Part shown: piece after piece, positions 6,248 through 13,022 of the stretch
Layout of the letters: each line of letters begins with the position of its first letter
Position numbering within the stretch: the first letter of the stretch is position 1
Assembly (NCBI GenBank): GCA_016932295.1
Contig: JAFGDC010000440.1
Span: 1 to 13,023, forward strand
Origin: a candidate division CSSED10-310 bacterium
GTDB lineage: Bacteria; CSSED10-310; JAFGDC01
Length of the DNA stretch: 13,023 bases
Reading direction: 5' to 3'
Program-made: the position numbers and the translations under genes
Notes under the pieces: generated by a model
The model's input: only the letters and a program-made list of their open reading frames with translations
Databases searched by the model: none
What the model was told of the DNA's origin: nothing

Positions 6248-7105
6248 ATGAAAATTACCAAGGGTGTTATCGCCGCGGCCGGGTTCGGCACCAGGTTCCT
6301 GCCAGCCACCAAGGTGCAGCCGAAGGAACTCCTGCCCATCCTGGAAAAACCGATCATTCAATATACGGTGGAAGAATTCTACGACTCCGGCATCAGAACG
6401 ATAATCATCGTGACCGGAACAAAGAATCGTGGCATGATTGAGGAATATTTCGATCGGACCACCTTGCGTGAGTACAGGAACAAAAATGAATCCACGAGGA
6501 AACTCTGGGATATCCTGGGAGATTGCTGCATCACCTTCATGAAACAGAAGGGGCCTTACGGCAATGGAACCCCCCTGCTGAGCGCACGTGGTCTGATCGG
6601 GGAGAACGAGCCGGTCATCTATGCGTTCGGCGATGATGTGGTGCTGTCGGAAGAACCGTTCACCGCTCAGTTGATCCGGAATTATGAGAGATATGGGCAT
6701 TGTGTCGTGGGTGCCCAGGAGGTTGCCTGGGAGGACGTGGTGAAATACGGGATCCTCAAGATCAAGAACGGCAGCACCAGCATGGAACTGGAAGACATCA
6801 TCGAGAAACCATCCCGCGAGGAGGCGCCATCGAACCTGGCGATTTTCGGGCGATACCTGTTGAAACCGGCAGTCATCGACGTTCTCGAGAAGGCACCTCT
6901 CGGCAAAAATAACGAAAAATGGCTGAGCGATGCCCTGAAGCAGTATCTCCAAAAAGATACTATTACGGTACAGACCGTTCAGGACGGGCAGTGGTACACC
7001 ACTGGAGATCCGCTGACCTTCTTCAAGACCATGATCCAATTCTCTTTGGCGCACCAGGAGTTGGGCAAGCAATTCAGGGAATACCTGCGCAGCCTCCAGG
7101 TATGA
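6248..7105 (+). CDS. galU: UTP--glucose-1-phosphate uridylyltransferase (GalU type)
   Basis: Encodes 285 residues of the GalU nucleotidyltransferase family, which makes UDP-glucose from UTP and glucose-1-phosphate for envelope glycans. The N-terminal signature AAGFGTRFLPATK is at residues 9-21, followed by PKELLPILEKPIIQY, the expected nucleotide and sugar-phosphate binding region. An FGDD acid pair near 127-130 fits the metal site, and DIIEKP follows a YGIL segment as in GalU. The segment that usually reads like GGEIQLTDA is replaced here by NNEKWLSDA near 225, and the product is slightly shorter than typical, so another sugar or nucleotide specificity is possible. Start: ATG 6248 with GGAAAGG at 6234-6240; an in-frame TTG at 6203 is less likely. 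It appears to be a single-gene unit. No terminator with a T-run follows. Confidence 0.88.
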   Translation: MKITKGVIAAAGFGTRFLPATKVQPKELLPILEKPIIQYTVEEFYDSGIRTIIIVTGTKNRGMIEEYFDRTTLREYRNKNESTRKLWDILGDCCITFMKQKGPYGNGTPLLSARGLIGENEPVIYAFGDDVVLSEEPFTAQLIRNYERYGHCVVGAQEVAWEDVVKYGILKIKNGSTSMELEDIIEKPSREEAPSNLAIFGRYLLKPAVIDVLEKAPLGKNNEKWLSDALKQYLQKDTITVQTVQDGQWYTTGDPLTFFKTMIQFSLAHQELGKQFREYLRSLQV

Positions 7106-7260
7106 CCGGAGCATCCATGCCGACCGCCTCACCGGCTCGACACTGACCGCCCGTGCTCCATGTCCTGGTGAGTGAATATAAGGCTTGGGAAGGCGGCGGT
7201 GCGTAGACGGCTTGTCGCATTAAATCCCTGATGAACGGCGGCCGGGAGAACACGAAGTCC
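7106..7260. other. Intergenic gap between galU and the perR-like gene
   Basis: These bases hold no supported gene. A weak inverted pair GGAGCA (7108-7113) and TGCTCC (7154-7159) has a 40-base loop and no T-run, so it is not called as a terminator. Confidence 0.4.
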
Positions 7261-7288
7261 TTGACAGGGAGAAGTATTATGGTTAAAT
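7261..7288 (+). promoter_or_regulatory. Putative promoter of the perR-rubrerythrin unit
   Basis: A perfect TTGACA at 7261-7266 is followed after 16 bases by TTAAAT at 7283-7288 (four of six). Transcription would start near 7295, inside the inverted repeat at 7292-7308. This would make the ATG at 7289 untranslated and favours the GTG at 7331 as the start of the regulator. Confidence 0.45.
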
Positions 7289-7291
7289 ATG

Positions 7292-7308
7292 GGAACAATT
7301 ACTGTTCC
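7292..7308. promoter_or_regulatory. Candidate operator overlapping the perR transcription start
   Basis: GGAACA-ATTAC-TGTTCC is a perfect 6-bp inverted repeat with a 5-base centre. It sits where a repressor would block the promoter at 7261-7288, directly ahead of a Fur-family regulator gene, so autoregulation is the simplest reading. It does not match the AT-rich Bacillus PerR box. The GAAC/GTTC halves faintly recall LexA-type sites, so another regulator is possible. Confidence 0.4.
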
Positions 7309-7330
7309 TGAACTGAAAGGACGGCCTCCG

Positions 7331-7777
7331 GTGACCAGGCAGCGATCCCTGATATTGGCGGCGGTGACGCAATGCCTTACGCATCCTACCGCTGATGAAG
7401 TCTTTGTAGAGGTCCGCAAGGAGCTGCCCACTATCAGTCTTGGTACGGTGTACAGGAATCTTGAGCAGTTGGCTGCCGGTGGGATGATCACGAGGCTGGT
7501 GATGGGCTCGGGACCGCGGCGATATGATGGGCATGTGATGAACCATTACCACGCGCGCTGCGAGCGCTGTGGGGAAATCCTGGATATCGCTGCGGAGCGT
7601 GTACCCGGCCTGGGTGAATGCCTGGATGGATTGGCTGGGTTCACGGTGACAGGGGTGACCCTTGAAGTTACGGGGGTTTGTGAACGATGTCTGGCCGGCG
7701 GTGGGAAAGCGGGGTTGCCTTCATCCAGTATTGCTGGTCTCACGCACAACCATGGAATGAAACGGAGGGATGAATGA
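7331..7777 (+). CDS. perR: Fur-family regulator, PerR type
   Basis: Encodes 148 residues from GTG 7331. The winged-helix half includes HPTADEVF and the recognition region ISLGTVYRNLEQL. All five residues that form the PerR regulatory Fe/Mn site can be matched: His18 (HPTAD), Asp66 (RRYD), His72 and His74 (NHYH) and Asp85 (ILDI). The structural zinc site is provided by Cys77/Cys80 and Cys117/Cys120. PerR senses peroxide by metal-catalysed histidine oxidation and derepresses defence genes, which agrees with the rubrerythrin gene it overlaps (ATGA at 7774-7777). Start choice: an in-frame ATG at 7289 would add 14 residues but has no close ribosome binding site and would lie within the promoter/operator. 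Related regulators often begin directly at the TRQR motif. About 28 residues follow the last CxxC, longer than in Bacillus PerR. Confidence 0.85.
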   Translation: MTRQRSLILAAVTQCLTHPTADEVFVEVRKELPTISLGTVYRNLEQLAAGGMITRLVMGSGPRRYDGHVMNHYHARCERCGEILDIAAERVPGLGECLDGLAGFTVTGVTLEVTGVCERCLAGGGKAGLPSSSIAGLTHNHGMKRRDE

Positions 7778-8346
7778 ACGTGAAGGGCACCAAGACGGAA
7801 AAGAATCTTTTGACTGCCTTCGCGGGCGAGTCACAAGCACGCAACAGGTATTCCTACTTCGCGAAGATCGCGCGGAAGGAGGGATATATTCAGATTGCCA
7901 CGATTTTTGATGAAACGGCTGAGCAGGAGCGGTCTCATGCCAAGCGTTTCTTCAAGTTTCTCGAGGGTGGTGAAGTGACGATCACGGCGGCGTTTCCGGC
8001 AGGATGCCTGGGCACGACTGCCGAGAATCTTAAGGCGGCGGCTGAGGGTGAGACGTACGAATGGGATGAGATGTATCCCGCGTTTGCGGTGGAGGCCCGT
8101 CAGGAGGGATTCGAGGCGATATCGCGGGTGTTCGAGGCGGTGGCGGTGGCGGAGAAGCAGCATGCCAGGCGATATCTCGGATTGTTGTCCAATGTGGAAA
8201 ACGGCACGGTGTTCAAGAAGGATCGGCCGGTGGTCTGGCGATGTATCCACTGCGGTTATGTGCATGAGGGACTGGAGGCGCCCAAAAATTGCCTGGCTTG
8301 TGCGCATCCGCAGGCACACTTCGAGGTGCTAGCCGAGAACTGGTGA
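7774..8346 (+). CDS. rbr: Rubrerythrin
   Basis: Encodes 190 residues. The N-terminal four-helix diiron domain shows AGESQARNRY with Glu19, and the ExxH pair Glu52/His55 in AEQERSHA. The second half gives FAVEARQEGF and AVAEKQHARRY, with the second ExxH pair. The C-terminal rubredoxin-like domain has CIHCGY and CLAC, the four iron-binding cysteines. Rubrerythrin reduces hydrogen peroxide in the cytoplasm of anaerobes, using electrons that usually come via rubredoxin, and a rubredoxin gene lies at the end of this island. Its ATG overlaps the perR-like stop, and GGAGGG at 7764-7769 serves as ribosome binding site, so the pair is cotranscribed and probably peroxide-induced. Confidence 0.96.
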   Translation: MNVKGTKTEKNLLTAFAGESQARNRYSYFAKIARKEGYIQIATIFDETAEQERSHAKRFFKFLEGGEVTITAAFPAGCLGTTAENLKAAAEGETYEWDEMYPAFAVEARQEGFEAISRVFEAVAVAEKQHARRYLGLLSNVENGTVFKKDRPVVWRCIHCGYVHEGLEAPKNCLACAHPQAHFEVLAENW

Positions 8347-8356
8347 GTGTTCCGTC

Positions 8357-8395
8357 GCGACTCCAGTGGATTTCCGGATTGTTCCCTGGGGTCGC
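8357..8395 (+). terminator. Hairpin after rubrerythrin, possible terminator or attenuator
   Basis: GCGACTCCAG (8357-8366) pairs with CTGGGGTCGC (8386-8395) over 10 positions with one G-U pair. GGA/TCC inside extends it by three pairs after a one-base bulge. The hairpin starts 10 bases after the rbr stop. No proper U-tract follows (TCTCCTGCTTGC), so it may end transcripts only partly or protect the 3' end. Confidence 0.4.
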
Positions 8396-8429
8396 TCTCC
8401 TGCTTGCTGGTTGCACCATGAAATAGTTC

Positions 8430-8456
8430 GGCGTCTCCTGGATGAAGCGTGACGCC
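8430..8456. repeat. Inverted repeat upstream of cydA
   Basis: GGCGTC (8430-8435) and GACGCC (8451-8456) form a perfect 6-bp inverted repeat with a 15-base loop, 25 bases before the cydA start. It could be a leader hairpin or an operator-like site; evidence is limited to the symmetry. Confidence 0.3.
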
Positions 8457-8481
8457 AACTCATGATGGTTAGGGGAACGAT

Positions 8482-9816
8482 ATGATGGATCCGGTCGTAC
8501 TTGCCAGATTACAGTTTGCCTTCACCATTGGTTTCCATTTTCTTTTTCCGCCACTCACTATCGGCATGGCCTGGTTGATAGTCTGGATCATGAACCGGTA
8601 TCGGAAAGATCCGTCCAGCCATTACATGGCCATGGCGCGGTACTGGATCGGGCTGTTCGCGGTGAGCTTCGCCATAGGCGTTGCCACCGGGATTACGATG
8701 GAATTCCAGTTCGGGACCAACTGGTCGGAATACTCGCGTTTCGTGGGTGATATATTTGGTGCGCCTCTGGCCGCCGAAGCTCTGTTCGCGTTCTTTCTCG
8801 AGTCGACCTTCCTGGGCGTGCTGCTCTTCGGATGGAAACGATTTTCACCGCGGTTGCTATGGTTCGCCTCCCTGATGGTGGCGGTTGGCTCGACCATATC
8901 CGCGTTCTGGATCCTGGTGGCCAATTCCTGGATGCAGACACCGGCGGGTTTTCACATGGTCGGCAAACGCGCGGAATTGACCAGCTTCTCGCAAGCCGTA
9001 TTCAATCCATCGACTGTGCCGAGGTTCTTGCACACCATGGCGTCGGCGCTTATCACCGGGGCCTTCTTCATGATGGGAATCAGCGCATGGTATGTGCTGA
9101 AGGACAGGCATCGACGGTTTGCACGGGAAAGTATGCGCATGGCGCTGGTGGTAGCCTGTGCGGCGGCCGTGGCTGAACTGGTCTTTGGTCATTATCATGC
9201 CATACAGGTGGCGCATACGCAGCCGGAGAAGCTGGCCGCCATGGAAGGTCTTTTCGAGACCAGCGCCAGGGCTCCCATGCTTCTGTTTGGAATTCCGGAT
9301 GAGGAGCAGGCGCGTACCAAATTCGCCATCAGGTTTCCAGCCTTGCTGTCATTGCTTGCCTTTGGTGATCCCAACAGGCAGGTGAGGGGATTGAATTCCT
9401 TTCCCCGCGATGAGTGGCCGCCGGTGTCCCTGACCTTCTATCCCTTCCATGTCATGGTAGCGCTGGGTATGGTGTTCATCATGCTCACCCTCTGGGGGAT
9501 TGTGCTGCTCCGCCGGGGAGCCTTGTTCGAGCACAGGGTGTTTCTGCGACTGGCGGTGGGCTTTATCCCGCTGCCGTTTATCGCCACGCAGCTCGGTTGG
9601 ATCACCACCGAGGTGGGGCGGCAGCCATGGATCGTATACCGCCTGATCCGGACCGCAGATGCCATATCGTTCGCTGTCCCCGCGTGGCAGGTGCTGGTGT
9701 CCCTGCTCATGTTCACCGTGATCTATGGGCTGCTGTTCATCATGTGGTTGTTCCTGCTGGCCAGGAAGATCAGGATCGGACCTCAGCGGCCGGGAGAAAG
9801 CGAGGTGCAGGTATGA
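8482..9816 (+). CDS. cydA: Cytochrome bd oxidase subunit I (CydA), short Q-loop
   Basis: Encodes 444 residues of the quinol oxidase subunit that holds hemes b558, b595 and d in the cytoplasmic membrane and reduces O2 to water. Ligands are visible: His19 (FTIGFHF), His184 (FLHT) and Met325 (FHVMV), with acidic residues Glu99 and Glu107 at the same numbers as in E. coli. The quinol-binding Q-loop has QPEKLAAMEG, with Lys250 and Glu255 corresponding to E. coli Lys252 and Glu257. The loop lacks the long insertion, so the protein is about 75 residues shorter than E. coli CydA. GWITTEVGRQPW is the conserved late motif. AGGGGAA upstream of ATG 8482 serves as ribosome binding site. The stop overlaps cydB as ATGA (9813-9816). 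In an anaerobe-type setting the high-affinity oxidase probably scavenges O2 as well as conserving energy. Confidence 0.97.
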   Translation: MMDPVVLARLQFAFTIGFHFLFPPLTIGMAWLIVWIMNRYRKDPSSHYMAMARYWIGLFAVSFAIGVATGITMEFQFGTNWSEYSRFVGDIFGAPLAAEALFAFFLESTFLGVLLFGWKRFSPRLLWFASLMVAVGSTISAFWILVANSWMQTPAGFHMVGKRAELTSFSQAVFNPSTVPRFLHTMASALITGAFFMMGISAWYVLKDRHRRFARESMRMALVVACAAAVAELVFGHYHAIQVAHTQPEKLAAMEGLFETSARAPMLLFGIPDEEQARTKFAIRFPALLSLLAFGDPNRQVRGLNSFPRDEWPPVSLTFYPFHVMVALGMVFIMLTLWGIVLLRRGALFEHRVFLRLAVGFIPLPFIATQLGWITTEVGRQPWIVYRLIRTADAISFAVPAWQVLVSLLMFTVIYGLLFIMWLFLLARKIRIGPQRPGESEVQV

Positions 9817-10832
9817 ACGCATTGCAGGTCACGTGGTTCATCCTGATAGGTGTGCTGCTCACGGGGTACGCTGTCCTGGACGGATTCGATCTCGGCGTGG
9901 GGTTCTGGTACCTGTTCACCAGGAAAGAGTCCCAGCGCCGCGCCATGCTTGCCATGATAGGACCGTTCTGGGACGGCAACGAGGTGTGGCTGCTCACGGG
10001 TGGCGGGGCTATCTTCGCGGCTTTTCCACATGTGTACGCCACGGTGTTCAGCGGTTTCTATCTTGCCATGATGATGCTGGTGATCTCTCTGATCTTCAGA
10101 GCCACCGCTCTCGAGTTTCGCAACAAGGTGGAATCACGCTGGTGGCGGCGATTCTGGGACCTGGGTTTCGCCATCGGCAGTACGCTTCCCGCAGTGCTGT
10201 TCGGAGTGGCCATGGGTAACATTCTCAAGGGCGTCCCCATGGATGCCGCGGGCAACTTCACCGGTACTTTCCTGGGACTGTTGACCCCTTATACGGTCTT
10301 CATGGGATTACTCAGCCTCGCGATGTTCGCCACCCATGGAGCATTGTTCATTACCCTCCGAGCGGAGGACAGCCTTGCGGAGAGCGCTGATGGATGGGCA
10401 CGCAAGGCGTGGATGGTCTATGCGATGCTCTATATCGTGATCGGCATCATGACCATCAGCACCAAGCCGCACCTACTCGCCAATTTCGGCGCATTCCCCC
10501 TGGCGGTGCTGGTGGTGCTTCTCGCGCACGGGTGTGTCTTCCTCATCGGTCTGCTGCACCATCGGAAGCGCAACGGTTGGGCTTTCATCACCTCCGCGCT
10601 GGCCATGGCCATGAGCATGGCGATGATCGGTGTTTCATTGTTCCCGTTGATGGTTCCTTCCCTGGCAGATCCTTCCACCGGTCTTACCATCGTGAATGCA
10701 TCCTCCTCGCGGCTCACCCTCCGTACTATGTTGATCATGGCTTCGCTGGGGGTTCCCCTGGTGCTGGCTTACACGGCTTGGATTTACCACCGGTTCTGGG
10801 GTAAAGTGGGTGCGGAGAACGAGGGTTATTGA
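9813..10832 (+). CDS. cydB: Cytochrome bd oxidase subunit II (CydB)
   Basis: Encodes 339 residues with about eight to nine membrane segments. The N-terminal signature TGYAVLDGFDLGVG (17-30) and GPFWDGNEVWLLTGGGAIFAAFP follow the family exactly. The Asp in WDGNEVW (residue 54) and the neighbouring Glu57 belong to the conserved proton-path region. The subunit lacks its own catalytic heme chemistry but stabilises CydA. The start is the ATG at 9813 that overlaps the cydA stop; longer in-frame extensions upstream only duplicate cydA coding sequence. No small CydX-type gene is seen before the next gene, which starts 13 bases after the stop. cydDC are also absent from the window. Confidence 0.97.
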   Translation: MNALQVTWFILIGVLLTGYAVLDGFDLGVGFWYLFTRKESQRRAMLAMIGPFWDGNEVWLLTGGGAIFAAFPHVYATVFSGFYLAMMMLVISLIFRATALEFRNKVESRWWRRFWDLGFAIGSTLPAVLFGVAMGNILKGVPMDAAGNFTGTFLGLLTPYTVFMGLLSLAMFATHGALFITLRAEDSLAESADGWARKAWMVYAMLYIVIGIMTISTKPHLLANFGAFPLAVLVVLLAHGCVFLIGLLHHRKRNGWAFITSALAMAMSMAMIGVSLFPLMVPSLADPSTGLTIVNASSSRLTLRTMLIMASLGVPLVLAYTAWIYHRFWGKVGAENEGY

Positions 10833-10845
10833 AAGGAGGTCGGGA

Positions 10846-12057
10846 ATGTCGCCATTGTATGAGGCGGTCCCCGTCGCCGAGTCCGTCTTCTGGACAGGGG
10901 TCATCGATTGGGCCATCAGGGATTTCCACGGGTATCTGACCTCGCGGGGAACGAGCTACAACGCTTTTGTCGTGAAAGCCGGGAAGGTGACGCTGGTGGA
11001 TACGGTGAAGCGTCCGTTTCTCGACGAGTTCTTGGCGCGCGTACGATCGGTGGTCAATATACAGGATATCACGTACATCGTCTCGAACCACGCCGAGATG
11101 GATCACAGTGGCTGCCTGGGGGAATTGATCGAACTGGCGAAACCCGAGAAGGTGTTCACGTCACGTCTCGGGCGGAAAGCCCTGGTGGAGCACTTTCCGC
11201 ATCTGGATGGCATCCTCACCGCGGTCGGTGACGGGGAACAGCTCGATCTCGACGGACTCCATCTGCAGTTCATGGAAACCAGGATGCTGCACTGGCCGGA
11301 CAGCATGTTCTCCTACCTGCCGGAACGGAACCTGCTTTTCTCCCAGGATGGTTTTGGGATGCATCTGGCCGGCTACGAGCGATTCGACGACGAGATCAAA
11401 CCGAGCGTTTTGTACCGGGAGGCCGCGAAGTATTACGCCAATATCCTGTACCCCTTTGCACCCATGGTTATAAAACTGCTCGCCCGGGTCGAGGAGATGG
11501 GCCTGGCGCCGGATATCATCGCGCCGGATCATGGTCCCATCTGGCGAGCCGATCGGTCGTCCATTCTCGAGTGGTACGAACGGTGGGCCGCTCAGGAACC
11601 CACCAACAAGGCGGTGGTCTGCTTCGACACCATGTGGGGCAGCACTGAAGCCATGGCCCGCGCGGTGGGAGAAGGACTGAACAGCGGCGGCTGCCATGCC
11701 AAACTGCTGCCCTTGAGCGTGCAACACCGCAGCGACATAGCCACGGAGTTGTTGGAAGCCGGAGCCTTGCTGGTGGGATCACCCACCATGAACAACAACC
11801 TGTTTCCGACCCTTGCCGACACCCTGACCTACCTGCGTGGACTCAAACCACAACGCAAGATCGGCAACGCTTTCGGTTCGGCCGGGTGGAGCGGTGAAGC
11901 GGTCGGTCAGTTACTCGCATACCTGGAAGACCTCAAGGTGCGCCTGGTGGGTGAACCAGTGCGCGCCACCTATCGGCCAACCAGCGCGGATCTGGCGGCG
12001 TGCGTCGATCTGGGTCGCGCCGTCGCGGCTGATCTTGCGACAGCGGAGAGACAATAG
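10846..12057 (+). CDS. fprA: Flavodiiron protein (FprA-type O2/NO reductase)
   Basis: Encodes 403 residues. The N-terminal metallo-beta-lactamase-like domain has the complete diiron ligand set: His82, Glu84, Asp86 and His87 in NHAEMDHSG, His149 in MLHWPDS, Asp168 in SQDGFG and His229 in APDHGPIW. The C-terminal flavodoxin domain begins near 255, with the FMN phosphate loop DTMWGSTEAM at 261-270 and GSPTMNNN further on. There is no C-terminal rubredoxin or NADH-oxidase fusion, so it is a class A enzyme that reduces O2 (and possibly NO) to water with electrons from rubredoxin. Start: ATG 10846, because GAAAGGAGGT at 10831-10840 is nearly the perfect anti-16S sequence; the in-frame ATG at 10810 lies inside cydB. 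Its tight spacing to cydB and the rubredoxin gene after it support one O2-consuming operon. Confidence 0.95.
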   Translation: MSPLYEAVPVAESVFWTGVIDWAIRDFHGYLTSRGTSYNAFVVKAGKVTLVDTVKRPFLDEFLARVRSVVNIQDITYIVSNHAEMDHSGCLGELIELAKPEKVFTSRLGRKALVEHFPHLDGILTAVGDGEQLDLDGLHLQFMETRMLHWPDSMFSYLPERNLLFSQDGFGMHLAGYERFDDEIKPSVLYREAAKYYANILYPFAPMVIKLLARVEEMGLAPDIIAPDHGPIWRADRSSILEWYERWAAQEPTNKAVVCFDTMWGSTEAMARAVGEGLNSGGCHAKLLPLSVQHRSDIATELLEAGALLVGSPTMNNNLFPTLADTLTYLRGLKPQRKIGNAFGSAGWSGEAVGQLLAYLEDLKVRLVGEPVRATYRPTSADLAACVDLGRAVAADLATAERQ

Positions 12058-12061
12058 GCAT

Positions 12062-12092
12062 GGCGGCGCGTGATCCGTCCGCACGCTCCGCC
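12062..12092 (+). other. Stable hairpin between fprA and rubredoxin
   Basis: GGCGG-C-GCGTG (12062-12072) pairs with CACGC-T-CCGCC (12082-12092), ten pairs with a single C/T mismatch and a 9-base loop, starting 5 bases after the fprA stop. There is no T-run, so it is more likely an mRNA stability or processing element than a full terminator. Confidence 0.5.
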
Positions 12093-12152
12093 GGCCTTGG
12101 AAACGAGGCAACGGACAGGCTCTCTCGTGAATCTGTGTGAAGGAGGCAACCC

Positions 12153-12314
12153 GTGAAAAAGTATGTCTGTGTTGTTTGTGGCTATGTGTACGATCCCGAG
12201 GAAGGTGATCCGGACAGCGGGATCGAGCCAGGCACGCCCTTCCGCGAAGTTCCCGACGACTGGATGTGCCCGGTGTGCGGCGTGGGCAAGGAAGACTTCG
12301 AGCCCATGGATTGA
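12153..12314 (+). CDS. rub: Rubredoxin
   Basis: Encodes 53 residues from a GTG start with GAAGGAGG at 12139-12146, six bases upstream. The two iron-binding motifs are [10 protein letters not shown] at the N-terminus (Cys6, Cys9) and [11 protein letters not shown] at the C-terminus (Cys39, Cys42), with the canonical PDDWMCP before the second. The length and spacing are those of classical rubredoxins. It is the small cytoplasmic electron carrier expected to reduce the flavodiiron protein and rubrerythrin encoded in the same island. It follows fprA by 95 bases that contain a hairpin, and the strong terminator at 12331-12367 ends the unit. The gene is short and easily missed because a longer frame (12163-12378) covers it. 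Confidence 0.96.
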   Translation: MKKYVCVVCGYVYDPEEGDPDSGIEPGTPFREVPDDWMCPVCGVGKEDFEPMD

Positions 12315-12330
12315 CGGAGGCGCAAGCAGA

Positions 12331-12367
12331 ACGGTGTGTGGAGCGTTGAGGCTCACACACCGTTTCT
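12331..12367 (+). terminator. Rho-independent terminator of the oxygen-defence island
   Basis: ACGGTGTGTG (12331-12340) pairs perfectly with CACACACCGT (12354-12363), continued by AGC/GCT after one bulged G, closing a 6-base loop. TTTCT follows from 12363. It begins 17 bases after the rubredoxin stop. Confidence 0.8.
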
Positions 12368-12522
12368 ATGTACCGTGATCACCGATGATCGGAATCCGGC
12401 CACCGCTGAAGGAACGGAGGCTGACGGTGGACGAGGCGAATCGTTCCGTGCCCGTCCAGGAAACCTGGTTCGTCCTGAACGGCGAAAAAATGAAACGGTG
12501 CGGTTGGAAGCGCCAAGGGGAT

Positions 12523-12551
12523 AAAAAAACGGGACCGGCGAACCGGTCCCG
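12523..12551 (-). terminator. Intrinsic terminator with UUCG loop for the minus-strand gene
   Basis: CGGGACCGG (12530-12538) and CCGGTCCCG (12543-12551) form a perfect 9-bp stem. Read on the minus strand the loop is TTCG closed by G and C, and seven T residues follow (plus-strand A run at 12523-12529). It lies 21 bases past the stop of the gene ending at 12573. On the plus strand it lacks a downstream T-run, so it acts for the minus-strand transcript. Confidence 0.9.
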
Positions 12552-12572
12552 CTGTGGTTGTGAGGTATTGGG

Positions 12573-13022
12573 TTAGTTTGGACCCCAGCCGAATTCCACC
12601 ATGCCCATCGTGCCGAACAGATCAGTCATGTCTTCATTCAGCATGGCGCTCAGGAAGATAGCGCCGGTGAAGGTGTCGTTGCCTGTTTCGGGCCAGGTGA
12701 AGGTACCAAGGACGCTCTTGGTTTCCATGCCGGGAGTAAGGGTGATCGACTCGTAATCGAAGGTGGGGGGATAGGGTTCCCAACCGGGATAGAACCAATA
12801 GACACCGACGCCTACATCGAGCACGCAGACAAACGGCACGTTGGTCATCACTGCCGGCTCGCCGCTCATGATGTATGCCATCAGGTACACTTCCTCGCCG
12901 GGGCTGAAGAAGTCGTCGGGCATCTCAAGTTCGACACCGGTCACGTACGTGGGTTCGGGAGTGGGTGAGGGCGGGATGGGGGTCGGAGTGTAGGGGAAAG
13001 GAGTTTCGGTGGGAGCGGGGGT
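12573..13022 (-). CDS. C-terminal part of a probably exported protein with Pro/Thr linker (5' end outside window)
   Basis: The frame is open to the window edge, so only the last 149 residues are visible. The first 25 or so are a Pro/Thr-rich linker (for example TPTPIPPSPTPEPTY). It is followed by a compact domain of about 123 residues rich in aromatic and beta-prone residues, starting near GVELEMPDDFFSPGEE. The linker-plus-domain layout is typical of surface or secreted proteins in several uncultured phyla. From memory, C-terminal domains of this type, with PDDFFSPGEE-like openings and a TWPETG-like segment, recur in such proteins, often as many paralogs per genome. No catalytic residues are visible. 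The ATG at about 12921 and GTG at 12944 are internal codons, because the linker upstream is in the same frame and continuous with it. Confidence 0.8.
   Translation of the reverse strand, partial: TPAPTETPFPYTPTPIPPSPTPEPTYVTGVELEMPDDFFSPGEEVYLMAYIMSGEPAVMTNVPFVCVLDVGVGVYWFYPGWEPYPPTFDYESITLTPGMETKSVLGTFTWPETGNDTFTGAIFLSAMLNEDMTDLFGTMGMVEFGWGPN

Noticed and set aside
6230..7132. Long minus-strand open frame over galU (300 codons)
   Set aside because: It is fully antisense to a well-recognised galU and shows no domain of its own.
7108..7159. galU terminator from GGAGCA/TGCTCC
   Set aside because: The arms are 6 bases with a 40-base loop and no T-run follows.
9414..9812. N-terminal extension of cydB
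   Set aside because: The frame is open upstream only because it overlaps cydA in another phase. The CydB signature begins right after ATG 9813.
12427..12576. Small plus-strand frame from GTG 12427 with a CGGAGG site upstream (about 49 codons)
   Set aside because: It reads through the minus-strand terminator and lies after the island terminator. The predicted peptide has no recognisable domain, though the ribosome-binding-like sequence means it cannot be fully excluded.
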